DNA from: Chloroflexota bacterium
GTDB taxonomy: Bacteria > Chloroflexota > Limnocylindria > Limnocylindrales > CSP1-4
Assembly: GCA_021786915.1 (NCBI GenBank)
Contig: JAJYMP010000006.1
Span: 1 to 7,473 of the forward strand
Direction: 5' to 3'
Length of the DNA: 7,473 bases
This document shows positions 1 to 5,674 of this stretch, piece after piece. Numbering within the stretch: the first letter of the stretch is position 1; every line of letters starts with the position of its first letter. A program made the translations under genes and the position numbers. Below the pieces are notes generated by a model. That model was not told where the DNA came from and did not search any database. It saw nothing but the letters and a program-made list of their open reading frames with translations.

Positions 1-153
1 GTGCTCCGCCCGATCGACGGCAAGACACGGGTCGAGGTCCACGACTACGTCGACATGGGCGTACCCGTGCTTGCTCGCATGCACACCAAGCGCCTGGCCG
101 CGTATGCGAGCCTCGGGTTCGACGTGCGTGCGAAGGCCGTCGGCCGAGCGTGA
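1..153 (+). CDS. SF2 DEAD/DEAH-box helicase, C-terminal fragment (5' end outside window)
   Basis: The first 50 codons are open in frame 1 and end at TGA 151-153. The peptide contains VEVHDYVDMGVPVLARMH followed by KRLAAYASLGF. I recognise this HDY-D---PVLA---AKR---Y-SLGF pattern as the extreme C-terminus of the SF2 helicases annotated as DEAD/DEAH-box helicase or type III restriction res subunit in Actinobacteria and Chloroflexota. These are large ATP-dependent nucleic-acid translocases. None of the catalytic motifs (Walker A, DEAH) lie in the window, so activity cannot be judged. The gene enters from the left edge, and its true start is not visible. The ending is clean, with no sign of truncation at the 3' side. 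The match rests on tail residues only, so the broad family is fairly secure and the exact subfamily is not. Confidence 0.7.
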   Translation: MLRPIDGKTRVEVHDYVDMGVPVLARMHTKRLAAYASLGFDVRAKAVGRA

Positions 154-458
154 TGGACGCCGGAGCAGGCGACCCCTCTGGTGTGAGTTCGGGCGCGGCG
201 GACGGATGGGTATCTGACCCTTGGCTGCGGACTGCCGGGTTGCCGTCGGTTTCCCGCACGAATCTGGTGATTCCTGGCCTACATTACCTACGCGAACCCG
301 GTGAGCTGCCCCGCACCGGGGGGAGTCAGGTGCCGAGTACGTAGTGAGCCAGGTGCTCGTCGGGCGCACCCAAGCACGAAACCGCGGCGGGCCCCTGATT
401 CCTGTCAGGCAGTCGAGCCGTGTGACCAGCGCTCCGCCCCGGTAACCTCGATCTCCAG
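154..458. other. Gene-free stretch between helicase end and first repeat
   Basis: I see no convincing protein in any frame. The short open frames here have no family resemblance, no good Shine-Dalgarno sequence and arginine/proline/serine-rich composition typical of chance frames in GC-rich DNA. The only structure is a GC-rich inverted repeat at 297-320. The stretch may hold the 3' untranslated region of the helicase and eroded sequence next to the tRNA-like repeat. Confidence 0.5.
297..320 (+). terminator. Weak hairpin, possible helicase terminator
   Basis: CCCGGTG (297-303) pairs perfectly with CACCGGG (314-320) around a 10-nt loop. It lies 144 nt after the helicase stop and is not followed by a T-run, so it is not a classical intrinsic terminator. 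Stems of 7 bp are common by chance at this GC content. Confidence 0.2.
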
Positions 459-519
459 CGGCCACGAGACCGGGACAAAGAGGTCGGTCGTGGAGGCTTG
501 ACTCCTCTCGCCCCGACCA
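459..519 (+). repeat. tRNA-Pro 3'-half-like direct repeat, copy 1 (candidate attachment site)
   Basis: This 61-bp stretch is repeated at 4315-4375 in the same orientation with 3 mismatches (467, 489, 490). Read on +, it resembles the 3' half of a proline tRNA. CGGGA at 471-475 matches an anticodon loop with CGG. CAAAG and AGGTC follow, as the 3' anticodon stem and variable loop do in tRNA-Pro. GGAGG (492-496) pairs with CCTCT (504-508) as a T-stem around a 7-nt loop. CGCCCCG (509-515) would be the acceptor strand, then A516 and an encoded CCA (517-519). There is no 5' half: no CGGGGCG partner is found about 77 nt upstream. Six extra bases sit before the T-stem, and the T-loop is degenerate (CTTGACT instead of TTCGANT). 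It is therefore not a functional tRNA but a tRNA-derived relic. Integrases commonly use tRNA 3' ends as att sites, and the adjoining recombinase remnant supports that reading. Expression as an RNA is unlikely. Confidence 0.6.
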
Positions 520-763
520 GTCCCACCTGTCGTTGCACCGTCAACCGTTGTTGCCTGACGGCAACGAGCCCGAGCAGCCACGCGTTCTCGTTCGGCGCCG
601 GGTGCACCGCGATGATCTCGGCGCCGTCCACATCGACCTGGCCGAGGTTCTCGCGCAGAGCCTCCTCGCGCAGCCGGTCGGACACCGCCGGGTTCCGCCA
701 GAGCCGCCCGAACTCCGCGAGCACCCTGCGCGCACGGCGGAGCCGGAGCTCGTCGGGCGGCAT
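520..763 (-). pseudogene. Serine recombinase C-terminal remnant running into the tRNA-like repeat
   Basis: Reading minus from ATG 763-761 gives a peptide beginning MPPDELRLRRARRVLAEF, then LWRNPAVSDRLREEAL, VDVDGAEIIAVHP and NENAWLLGLVAVR. The pattern (a helix with a conserved LW, then a short beta strand with DG-I--V-P) resembles the C-terminal tail of large serine recombinases. The frame stays open in both directions. To the left it enters the repeat, where antisense tRNA sequence is read as VGLVGARGVKPP, a translation product often seen where integrase genes abut tRNA 3' ends. To the right it runs antisense to marR and loses resemblance to any family. The catalytic resolvase domain and the recombinase domain, which normally make up several hundred residues, are absent, so this is a dead fragment. 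The upstream limit is uncertain by about 30 codons. The family assignment is by motif memory only. Confidence 0.5.
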
Positions 764-960
764 CGTGGCGACCTGCGCTGGCCGCTCGCCGGTCGGGCCG
801 CCCGCCGGCAGCGACGAGGGGCCCGCCTCCGACGGCACCACCAGTCGTCGAGGGCTGACGCCGACCGGAGCGGCCCGACCAAGGCGACGCGCATCCGTTC
901 GCGAAGACGAAGCGGTAGCCGGGGCCAGGATGTCTCCGCCGATGTCCGATGTAGGTGGGT

Positions 961-985
961 CCTCATTGTGAGGTATCCTCCGTGT
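961..985 (+). promoter_or_regulatory. marR promoter with overlapping operator palindromes; likely leaderless start
   Basis: Two inverted repeats overlap directly before marR: CCTCA-TTG-TGAGG (961-973) and GAGG-TAT-CCTC (970-980). TATCCT at 974-979 fits a bacterial -10 element (TANNNT), and only 6 nt separate it from the A of the ATG at 986. That is the spacing expected when transcription begins at the start codon itself, giving a leaderless mRNA. No clear -35 box is visible. A regulator bound to either palindrome would cover the -10 box. The natural inference is autorepression by the MarR-family protein, as is typical of this family. An alternative is that GAGG at 970-973 acts as a Shine-Dalgarno sequence, but its 12-nt spacing is long. 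Confidence 0.5.
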
Positions 986-1516
986 ATGTCGACGCCAACG
1001 ACCCCCACACCCGTTGCACCGGACCGGGCCGAGGTCGAGCCCGCGCTCGAGATCGCGGACCTCCTGGGCCAGGTCGTCCGCCGCCTCCATCGCGGGACGA
1101 GCGAGGCCCTCGCACCGCTTGGCCTCTCCCGGGCCGAGTCGCGGGTAGTCCGTCTCCTCGCCGACAGGCCGTTGCGGATGGCGGCCATCGCCGAGCGGCT
1201 CTCGGTCGTGCCGCGGACGGTCACAGATCTCGTCGACGGGGTCGAGGTGGCCGGGCTGGTTGCGCGCCATCCTGACCCGCAGGATCGTCGCTCGACGTTC
1301 GTCGAGCTGACGGCCAGCGGTCGGCTCCTCCTCGACCAGTTGGACGTCGCGCGGCGCGAGAGCGCGGAGCAGGTGCTCGGACGGCTCGACCCGGCAGAAC
1401 GGGCGGTCCTCCTTCGGCTCCTCCGCGAACTGGCGGAGGGGCTCGCCGACGGGTGCGGGCCCAGGACGCCGATCACGGCGGATCCGGCCCCGATCGCCCG
1501 AGGCCACGCGCGATGA
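986..1516 (+). CDS. MarR-family winged-helix transcriptional regulator
   Basis: This is a 176-residue cytoplasmic DNA-binding protein, expected to act as a dimer and to repress the exporter that follows. After a Pro/Thr-rich leader (1-20), a dimerisation helix (about 22-45) is followed by the winged helix-turn-helix. LRMAAIAERL (63-72) is the first helix, VVPRTVTDLVDGVEVAGLV (74-92) the recognition helix, and RHPDPQDRRSTFVELTASGR (94-113) the wing with the hallmark DPxDRR signature. C-terminal helices complete the dimer interface. The Pro-rich tail (about 160-176) is longer than usual. ATG 986 is preferred because the -10 box and palindromes sit just before it and homology begins soon after it. 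The stop overlaps the exporter start as ATGA (1513-1516), which indicates translational coupling and one transcript. The inducer cannot be told from sequence. No key residue seems missing. Confidence 0.9.
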   Translation: MSTPTTPTPVAPDRAEVEPALEIADLLGQVVRRLHRGTSEALAPLGLSRAESRVVRLLADRPLRMAAIAERLSVVPRTVTDLVDGVEVAGLVARHPDPQDRRSTFVELTASGRLLLDQLDVARRESAEQVLGRLDPAERAVLLRLLRELAEGLADGCGPRTPITADPAPIARGHAR

Positions 1517-3426
1517 GCATGATGGGCGGGAGCGGCATGGGTGGCTGGCACCTCATGCGCTCGTTCAGGCGCGACGACTCCGTCCGCTCCCAGCGCCTCT
1601 CGCCGGGCCTGGCCCGCCGCATCGCGCGCTTCGCGGCGCCCTATCGGCGGCTGCTGCTCGTATTCCTGGTGCTGATCGTGATCGACGCCGCGGTCGGCGC
1701 GGCAAACCCACTCGTCTACGCCGCGATCATCGACCACGGGATCCTGCCCGCCGACACGGGCCTGGTCATTAGGCTCGCGCTCCTCCTCATGTCGCTTGCG
1801 GTCTTCGACGCGGTGCTCTCGCTCGTCGAGCGGTGGATCTCGGCCCGGGTGGGCGAGGGGCTCATCTTCGACATGCGAACCCAGGTCTTCGCCCACTTCC
1901 AGCGCATGCCGGTCGCGTTCTTCACCCGGACCCAGACCGGTGCGCTCGTGAGCCGCCTCAACAGTGACGTCCTCGATGCCCAGAGCGCGTTCACGAACAC
2001 CCTGTCGTCGGTCGTGGGCAACGCCATCACGGTGGTCGTGACGCTGGTCGCGATGTTCTTCCTGAGCTGGCAGGTCACGCTGCTCGCGCTCGTCCTGTTC
2101 CCGATGTTCGTGCTGCCGGCGCGCTGGGTGGGCCGGCGCATCCAGGCCATCACGCGCGAGAGCTACAACCTGAACGCGGCCATGACCTCGACGATGACCG
2201 AGCGATTCAACGTCGCCGGCGCGCTGCTGGTGCGACTCTTCGGCAAGCCGCTCCGAGAGATCGAGAGCTTCGAGGCCAAGGCCGGGCGGGTGCGCGACAT
2301 CGGCGTGACGCAGGCCATGTTCACCGCGGTCTTCATGACGTCGCTGCTGCTCACGGCGTCGATCGCGACCGCGCTCGTGTACGGGGTGGGCGGCGTGCTG
2401 GCCGTCCAGGGCGCGCTGCAGGTGGGCACGGTCGTGGCGCTCGCCGCATATCTCAACCGCCTGTACGGACCGCTCACCTCGCTGTCCAACGTGCAGGTCA
2501 GCATCATGACGGCGCTCGTGTCGTTCGACCGCATCTTCGAGGTGCTTGACCTGGAGCCATTGGTGGCCGAGAAGGCGGGCGCGGTCGGCATCCCCCGCGG
2601 ACCGGCGAGCGTCGAGTTCGAGCACGTCGACTTCAGCTACCCCGCCGCGTCCGAGGTCTCGCTCGCGTCGCTGGAGTCGGTCGCGGTGCTCGACCAGGCC
2701 CCCTCGAGCCAGGTCCTCCACGACGTCTCGTTCACCGCACGGCCCGGCGAGCTCGTCGCCCTCGTCGGCCCGTCCGGCGCGGGGAAGACGACGATCAGCC
2801 AGCTCGTCCCGCGCCTCTACGACGTGCGCGCCGGGGCGGTCCGGATCAACGGGCTCGACACGCGCGACGCCACCCTCGACTCGCTCCGGGCGATCATCGG
2901 GGTCGTCACGCAGGACGCGCACCTCTTCCACGACACGATCCGGTCGAACCTCCTGTACGCGCGGCCCGGCGCGTCCGAGGCGGAGCTCATCGACGCGCTC
3001 CGGGCGGCCCAGATCCTGCCCTTCGTCCACACCCTTCCCGACGGCCTCGACACGGTCGTCGGCGATCGCGGCTACCGGTTGTCGGGCGGGGAGAAGCAGC
3101 GGATCGCGATCGCCCGGCTGCTGCTCAAGGCGCCCGACATCGTCGTCCTCGACGAGGCGACCGCCCACCTCGACTCGGAGTCCGAGGTCGCCGTCCAGCG
3201 AGCGCTCAGGACCGCGCTCGCCGGGCGCACCTCGATCGTCATCGCCCACCGGCTCTCGACGATCCGCCAGGCGGACCAGATCCTCGTCGTCGCGCAGGGC
3301 CGGATCGTGGAGCGGGGCACCCACGCCGAGCTGCTCGCCGCCGGTGGGCTCTACGACGAGCTCTACCGGACGCAGTTCGCCGTTCAGGCGACGGCAGGTG
3401 AAGTCCCCCTTGGGGCCGCCGGCTGA
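1513..3426 (+). CDS. ABC exporter, fused membrane and ATPase domains (multidrug/lipid type)
   Basis: This 637-residue half-transporter would form a homo- or heterodimer in the cytoplasmic membrane and export a hydrophobic substrate using ATP. Residues about 35-330 form the six-helix type I exporter membrane domain, with TM1 near 47-75. The nucleotide-binding domain spans about 365-615. Its motifs are the A-loop tyrosine (Y376), Walker A GPSGAGKTT (419-427), Q-loop glutamine 467, signature LSGGE (523-527), Walker B IVVLDE (543-548) with catalytic E548, and H-loop H579. Every catalytic element is present, so it should be active. There are two oddities. Glu replaces Gln at the fifth signature position, a tolerated variant. 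About 18 extra residues (near 380-398) separate the A-loop strand from the next strand. The start at ATG 1513 overlaps the marR stop, with GAGG at 1500-1503 as the ribosome site; ATGs at 1519 and 1522 are alternatives. The Met/Gly-rich N-terminus is one I associate with actinobacterial and Chloroflexota exporters. The pairing with MarR implies inducible efflux. The substrate is unknown. Confidence 0.93.
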   Translation: MSMMGGSGMGGWHLMRSFRRDDSVRSQRLSPGLARRIARFAAPYRRLLLVFLVLIVIDAAVGAANPLVYAAIIDHGILPADTGLVIRLALLLMSLAVFDAVLSLVERWISARVGEGLIFDMRTQVFAHFQRMPVAFFTRTQTGALVSRLNSDVLDAQSAFTNTLSSVVGNAITVVVTLVAMFFLSWQVTLLALVLFPMFVLPARWVGRRIQAITRESYNLNAAMTSTMTERFNVAGALLVRLFGKPLREIESFEAKAGRVRDIGVTQAMFTAVFMTSLLLTASIATALVYGVGGVLAVQGALQVGTVVALAAYLNRLYGPLTSLSNVQVSIMTALVSFDRIFEVLDLEPLVAEKAGAVGIPRGPASVEFEHVDFSYPAASEVSLASLESVAVLDQAPSSQVLHDVSFTARPGELVALVGPSGAGKTTISQLVPRLYDVRAGAVRINGLDTRDATLDSLRAIIGVVTQDAHLFHDTIRSNLLYARPGASEAELIDALRAAQILPFVHTLPDGLDTVVGDRGYRLSGGEKQRIAIARLLLKAPDIVVLDEATAHLDSESEVAVQRALRTALAGRTSIVIAHRLSTIRQADQILVVAQGRIVERGTHAELLAAGGLYDELYRTQFAVQATAGEVPLGAAG

Positions 3427-3460
3427 CGCGATTCCCCGCTGGGGGTCGCTGTTCGGCGAC

Positions 3461-3490
3461 GACGGCGCGCTCGCCGCCGCCTGCGCCGTC
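3461..3490. terminator. GC-rich hairpin between convergent exporter and CPBP remnant
   Basis: GACGGCGC (3461-3468) pairs perfectly with GCGCCGTC (3483-3490) around a 14-nt loop, 34 nt after the exporter stop. The right arm overlaps the last codon position of the minus-strand CPBP remnant. There is no T-run on either side, so termination would need help or depend on stem stability. The position between convergent genes favours a bidirectional terminator, but the call is tentative. Confidence 0.4.
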
Positions 3491-3686
3491 AGTTGCCGGG
3501 CATCAGGTTGTTGAGGGCATGGATACCGATGCACGTCCACAGCGAGCCCGTCTTGTGGAAGACATAGCCCACGCAGACCGAGAAGACCGCGATCCACAGA
3601 CACCCTGCGGCCGAGATGTCGCTGCCCCTCGCCAGCCAGAGAGGCACGTGATAGAGAACGAAGAGGGCCGCCGTCGCGAGGTTGCC
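3489..3686 (-). pseudogene. CPBP-family intramembrane protease (CAAX/Abi type), C-terminal remnant
   Basis: Reading minus, 65 codons end at TGA 3491-3489. The peptide begins GNLATAALFVLYHVPLW, continues through a hydrophobic segment with VFSVCVGYVFHKTGSLW, and ends IGIHALNNLMPGN. FxxxH (FVLYH) and the late HxxxN (HALNN) are the metal-ligand motifs of the CPBP glutamic-type membrane proteases. The first catalytic motif (EExxxR) should lie about 30-60 residues earlier and is missing. Upstream of 3686 the frame continues briefly as unrelated sequence, then meets a TAG near 3703-3705 on the minus strand. A plus-strand transposase remnant begins at about 3706, so the gene was evidently cut there. 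There is no start codon or ribosome site, so it is not expressed as a functional protease. The family is named from two well-placed motifs. Confidence 0.65.
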
Positions 3687-3705
3687 CGCAGACGTGCCGG
3701 CGACG

Positions 3706-3931
3706 CTATCCGAGTGCCTCGACTGGACCCTCGTCTGGGGGCGGCGGGACCTCGATCGGGCGCTGCGGACCTACGCCGAGCACTACAACCGGCCGCGCCC
3801 CCATTCGCGCTCTCGGCCTCGCTGCACCGCTGGCCGAACTTACGATCCCCGATCCCGGTCGACCCGCACGATGTCCGCCGGCGGGCCTGCTCGGTGGGCT
3901 CATCCACGAATACGAACGAGTCGCTGCGTGA
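3706..3931 (+). pseudogene. DDE integrase-core transposase C-terminus (IS481/IS3-like), frameshifted
   Basis: In frame 1, ECLDWTLVWGRRDL (from 3712) leads to RALRTYAEHYNRPRPH (ending 3804). This is the signature tail of rve-type DDE transposases, usually followed by R-ALG-L-P. That continuation is found one base later. After an extra T at 3804/3805, the frame starting at 3806 reads RALGLAAPLAEL, then TIPDPGRPAR and GLLGGLIHEYERVAA, and stops at TGA 3929-3931. A single inserted T thus broke the gene. Everything upstream, including the first DD residues and the N-terminal HTH, is missing, and the left border meets the CPBP remnant. No terminal inverted repeats were found by eye. The catalytic Glu region lies just before or at the left edge. 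The element is dead. Confidence 0.72.
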
Positions 3932-3962
3932 TGGATTCGGGGTTTCTGATCCCCAACGGGCT

Positions 3963-4278
3963 CCGAACGGAGCCACGATTGGACACGACGGTGCGCTGTG
4001 CATCGCGAACAACGGTGGGATCAGCCCTCTCTCGATGGACGAGTCTTGGCGCGCCGACTACGGCGTCACCGGTTGGATCCAGCGCGTGCACCTCGACGGC
4101 CGTGTCGAGGACGTGGTTATTGACTCGCCGGGCCCTCGACCCTTGGCGCCCGAACGACCCCCGGTTCGAACCCGACGGCTTGCTCTATTTCACCGATTCC
4201 CACAACTGGGAAGACCTGCGGGGGCGCAGGCCCCAGTGGCTATGGCGGCGGGTCGGTCTGCGCGCCAAGAAGATGTAG
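3963..4278 (+). pseudogene. SMP-30/gluconolactonase/LRE-like beta-propeller fragment, frameshifted
   Basis: In frame 3, PNGATIGHDGALCIANNGG (from 3963) and GVTGWIQRVHLDGRVEDVV match blades of the SMP-30/gluconolactonase family, calcium-dependent lactone hydrolases with a six-bladed propeller. Around 4115-4140 the match moves to frame 1, which gives WRPNDPRFEPDGLLYFTDSH then NWEDL. The PND and G-LYFTD motifs are typical family elements, so the two frames are parts of one broken gene. The remaining frame ends at TAG 4276-4278. Both ends of the protein, roughly two thirds of a usual 280-300 residues, are missing, and no start or ribosome site is visible. A near-duplicate of the PNG codons in frame 1 just upstream (GFLIPNG) hints at a further rearrangement. 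This is a relic with no function of its own. Confidence 0.6.
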
Positions 4279-4314
4279 CGGACCGTCCCCGGGCCTGGTC
4301 AGCGGACACCGCAA

Positions 4315-4375
4315 CGGCCACGCGACCGGGACAAAGAGGTCGGTGCTGGAGGCTTGACTCCTCTCGCCCCGACCA
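4315..4375 (+). repeat. tRNA-Pro 3'-half-like direct repeat, copy 2
   Basis: This is identical to 459-519 except at 4323, 4345 and 4346, in the same orientation and 3856 bp to the right. The CGG anticodon-like loop, T-stem (GGAGG/CCTCT), acceptor strand CGCCCCG, discriminator A and encoded CCA (4373-4375) are all kept. Weak similarity continues for about 9 nt past the CCA in both copies (6 of 9 identical). The left flanks are unrelated. The right flank is the broken end of a membrane-protein gene. If copy 1 is attL, this would be attR, but a dispersed tRNA-derived repeat is equally possible from one window. Confidence 0.6.
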
Positions 4376-4378
4376 AAC

Positions 4379-4690
4379 CTACCTCATCGTCGCGGGCGTC
4401 AGCCGCTTGGCCACCTCGACCCGGGCGGGGATGTCGAGCGAGCGCATCACCCTCGACATGACTATGCCCATGAAGGGGTCGAAACCCGTCCAGGTCCCGC
4501 CGGTGATCACGTGGACGAAGATCAGCAGGAACTTGCTCCTCAGCGCCAGGGCGGCCACCAGGACGACAGGCGGGATCACGCCGATGGCGAAGCTCCAGCG
4601 GAGCAGCGCCCACGTGTATGGCGGGAGCGTCGAGGGCGGGGCGGTGAGAGCCGAAGCCTCGGTAGGGAGCGTCGAAGGTCCGGGTTGCAC
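4379..4690 (-). pseudogene. Integral membrane protein (DUF2269/CopD-like?), 3'-truncated at repeat 2
   Basis: Reading minus from GTG 4690 gives 103 residues. A short Pro/Thr-rich tail (1-25) precedes one hydrophobic segment (about 28-50, FAIGVIPPVVLVAALAL) and a second (about 53-78, LLIFVHVITGGTWTGFDPFM). Then come IVMSRVMRSLDIPARVEVAKRL and a TAG four bases before the repeat. The HVITGG-W-G-D and ARVEVAKRLTP pattern resembles small multi-pass proteins of the DUF2269/CopD-like group, which normally continue with two or more helices. The stop codon is created at the junction with the repeat, so the gene has lost its C-terminal half. The start is well supported by GAGGAGG five bases upstream. 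The truncated product might still be translated, but the fold would be incomplete. The family name is tentative; the membrane location is clear. Confidence 0.55.
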
Positions 4691-4695
4691 GGGTG

Positions 4696-4702
4696 CCTCC
4701 TC
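4696..4702 (-). promoter_or_regulatory. Strong Shine-Dalgarno (GAGGAGG) for the truncated membrane protein
   Basis: On the minus strand GAGGAGG ends 5 nt before the GTG at 4690-4688. It is the strongest ribosome site I see in the window. It decides for this GTG over later in-frame starts and shows that the reading frame was a real gene before truncation. Confidence 0.6.
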
Positions 4703-4806
4703 GTCGTCACGCGTCCGCCGGCACGCGGGTCGCTGGACGCCTCGGTGGGAGCGGAGCAGATCCGCCGGTCGGGCTAGGTGCCGTTGCAGGCGTCGTGCCC
4801 GGTGAC

Positions 4807-5444
4807 CTAGCTCGGTGAGCTCGGCGATCCGCCGGTGTTCTCGAGCGGGACGTTCCCGGAGCAGAGCAGGTTGCCGTGGACGACGTTCGCGCCGACGTCG
4901 GTCTCGTCATACGTCTGGCGGTTGTTGGTCAGCATGACCGTGCCGTTCACGTGGTTGCGGATGAAGCCGAGCCAGATCCCGTCGTAGCCGTTGATGGTCA
5001 CCGCGCCATCGATTGTGCTGCCTTCGAAGTCGCTGAAGTACCAACACCATGGCGAAAGGAAACTTGGCGGCCAACACGTGGGCACGGGAACAACGGGGCC
5101 AGCGCCGCCGCGCACCAAGACAGCGCCGCGGATCAACGCGTTGTGCACGGCGACCTGGGCCGCGCCGATGGCGGCGATCCCACCGTTGATCGTTCCGGTG
5201 GCCGGACCACCTGCGTAGCCCAGCAGGAACGACGCCCCCGGCGACACCACGACGCCACCGAGCACGACGACGGGTCCCAGTCCAGATCGCAGATGGCCCC
5301 GGCTGGCACGGTGATCGAACCATAAGTGCCGGGAGGCAACGATCCAGTGCACGTAGTGGCCGGTTTCGAAGCCGCGCCAACCGGAGCCGCGGCAAGGCCG
5401 ACGAGCAGAGCGACGGCTGCCAAGGAAACGAGGAGTCGCCTCAT
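4807..5444 (-). pseudogene. Secreted, beta-solenoid-like hypothetical protein, frameshifted
   Basis: Start ATG 5444-5442 follows GGGAGGG with 7-nt spacing. The N-terminus is a classic signal peptide: MRRLL, a hydrophobic core, and cleavage near APVGA/AS. CTGSLPPGTYGSITVPAGAI and CDL follow. At about 5279-5282 the frame breaks. The next frame carries on with LGPVVVLGGVVVSPGASFLL, TGTINGGIAAIGAAQVAVHN, GSTIDGAVTINGYDGIWLG and NHVNGTVMLTNN. The short beta-strand repeats with Gly/Asn turns suggest a right-handed beta-helix or similar exported scaffold. The C-terminus reads GANVVHGNLLCSGNVPLENTGG and stops at TAG 4809-4807. Past that TAG the same frame gives VTGHDACNGT and another TAG at 4776-4774. 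Related secreted proteins usually end in P-N-VTG-----C, so the first stop is probably a nonsense change and the original end was 4774. Restoring one base gives about 212 residues, or 223 with the extension. No enzymatic motif is seen, and its function is unknown. Confidence 0.6.
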
Positions 5445-5565
5445 CGAACACCCTCCCATGCGCGTCGGCGAGTCGGTTTCGCCAGTGGCTCGGCGTGGTC
5501 AACGCGACCAGATCGGACGACCGTGAGTCATGGCCCCCGTCGGAGGCCGAGAGTATTGGGGGCCA

Positions 5566-5612
5566 CATCGACCCCTCGATGGAGCCATTCGGCATGGTGC
5601 ATATGTGCACCA
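5566..5612. promoter_or_regulatory. Two operator-like palindromes
   Basis: CATCGA-CCCC-TCGATG (5566-5581) and TGGTGCA-TATG-TGCACCA (5595-5612) are both perfect inverted repeats with 4-nt spacers, separated by 13 nt. The second contains an AT core unusual in this GC-rich DNA. They lie about 120-170 nt upstream of the secreted-protein start. They look like binding sites for dimeric regulators or small hairpins. There is no direct evidence of which protein would bind. Confidence 0.35.
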
Positions 5613-5674
5613 CGAGAGATGTTCTCCACTTCGGGGGCGCTGGGCCCGGGCACGAGCGGCTACGGCTGCTGATC

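Noticed and set aside
150..344. Short plus-strand frame overlapping the helicase stop
   Set aside because: The GTG/ATG overlap looks like coupling, but the peptide has no family resemblance and codon use does not match the window's real genes.
443..519. Intact tRNA gene ending at the CCA
   Set aside because: There is no 5' acceptor strand, D-arm or 5' anticodon stem upstream. There are extra bases before the T-stem and a degenerate T-loop.
764..1507. Minus-strand frame upstream of the recombinase remnant
   Set aside because: It is open only because it is antisense to marR and its leader. No recombinase catalytic or zinc-ribbon motif is present, so the remnant was limited to 520-763.
2546..3514. 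Plus-strand frame overlapping the exporter ATPase domain
   Set aside because: It is a Ser/Arg/Pro-rich shadow frame. The exporter frame carries Walker, signature and H-loop motifs.
541..3603. Very long minus-strand open frame (about 1020 codons) antisense to marR and the exporter
   Set aside because: Its product is dominated by Arg, Asp, His, Glu and Gln with no domains, the usual mirror of a GC-rich gene. The plus-strand genes have all expected motifs.
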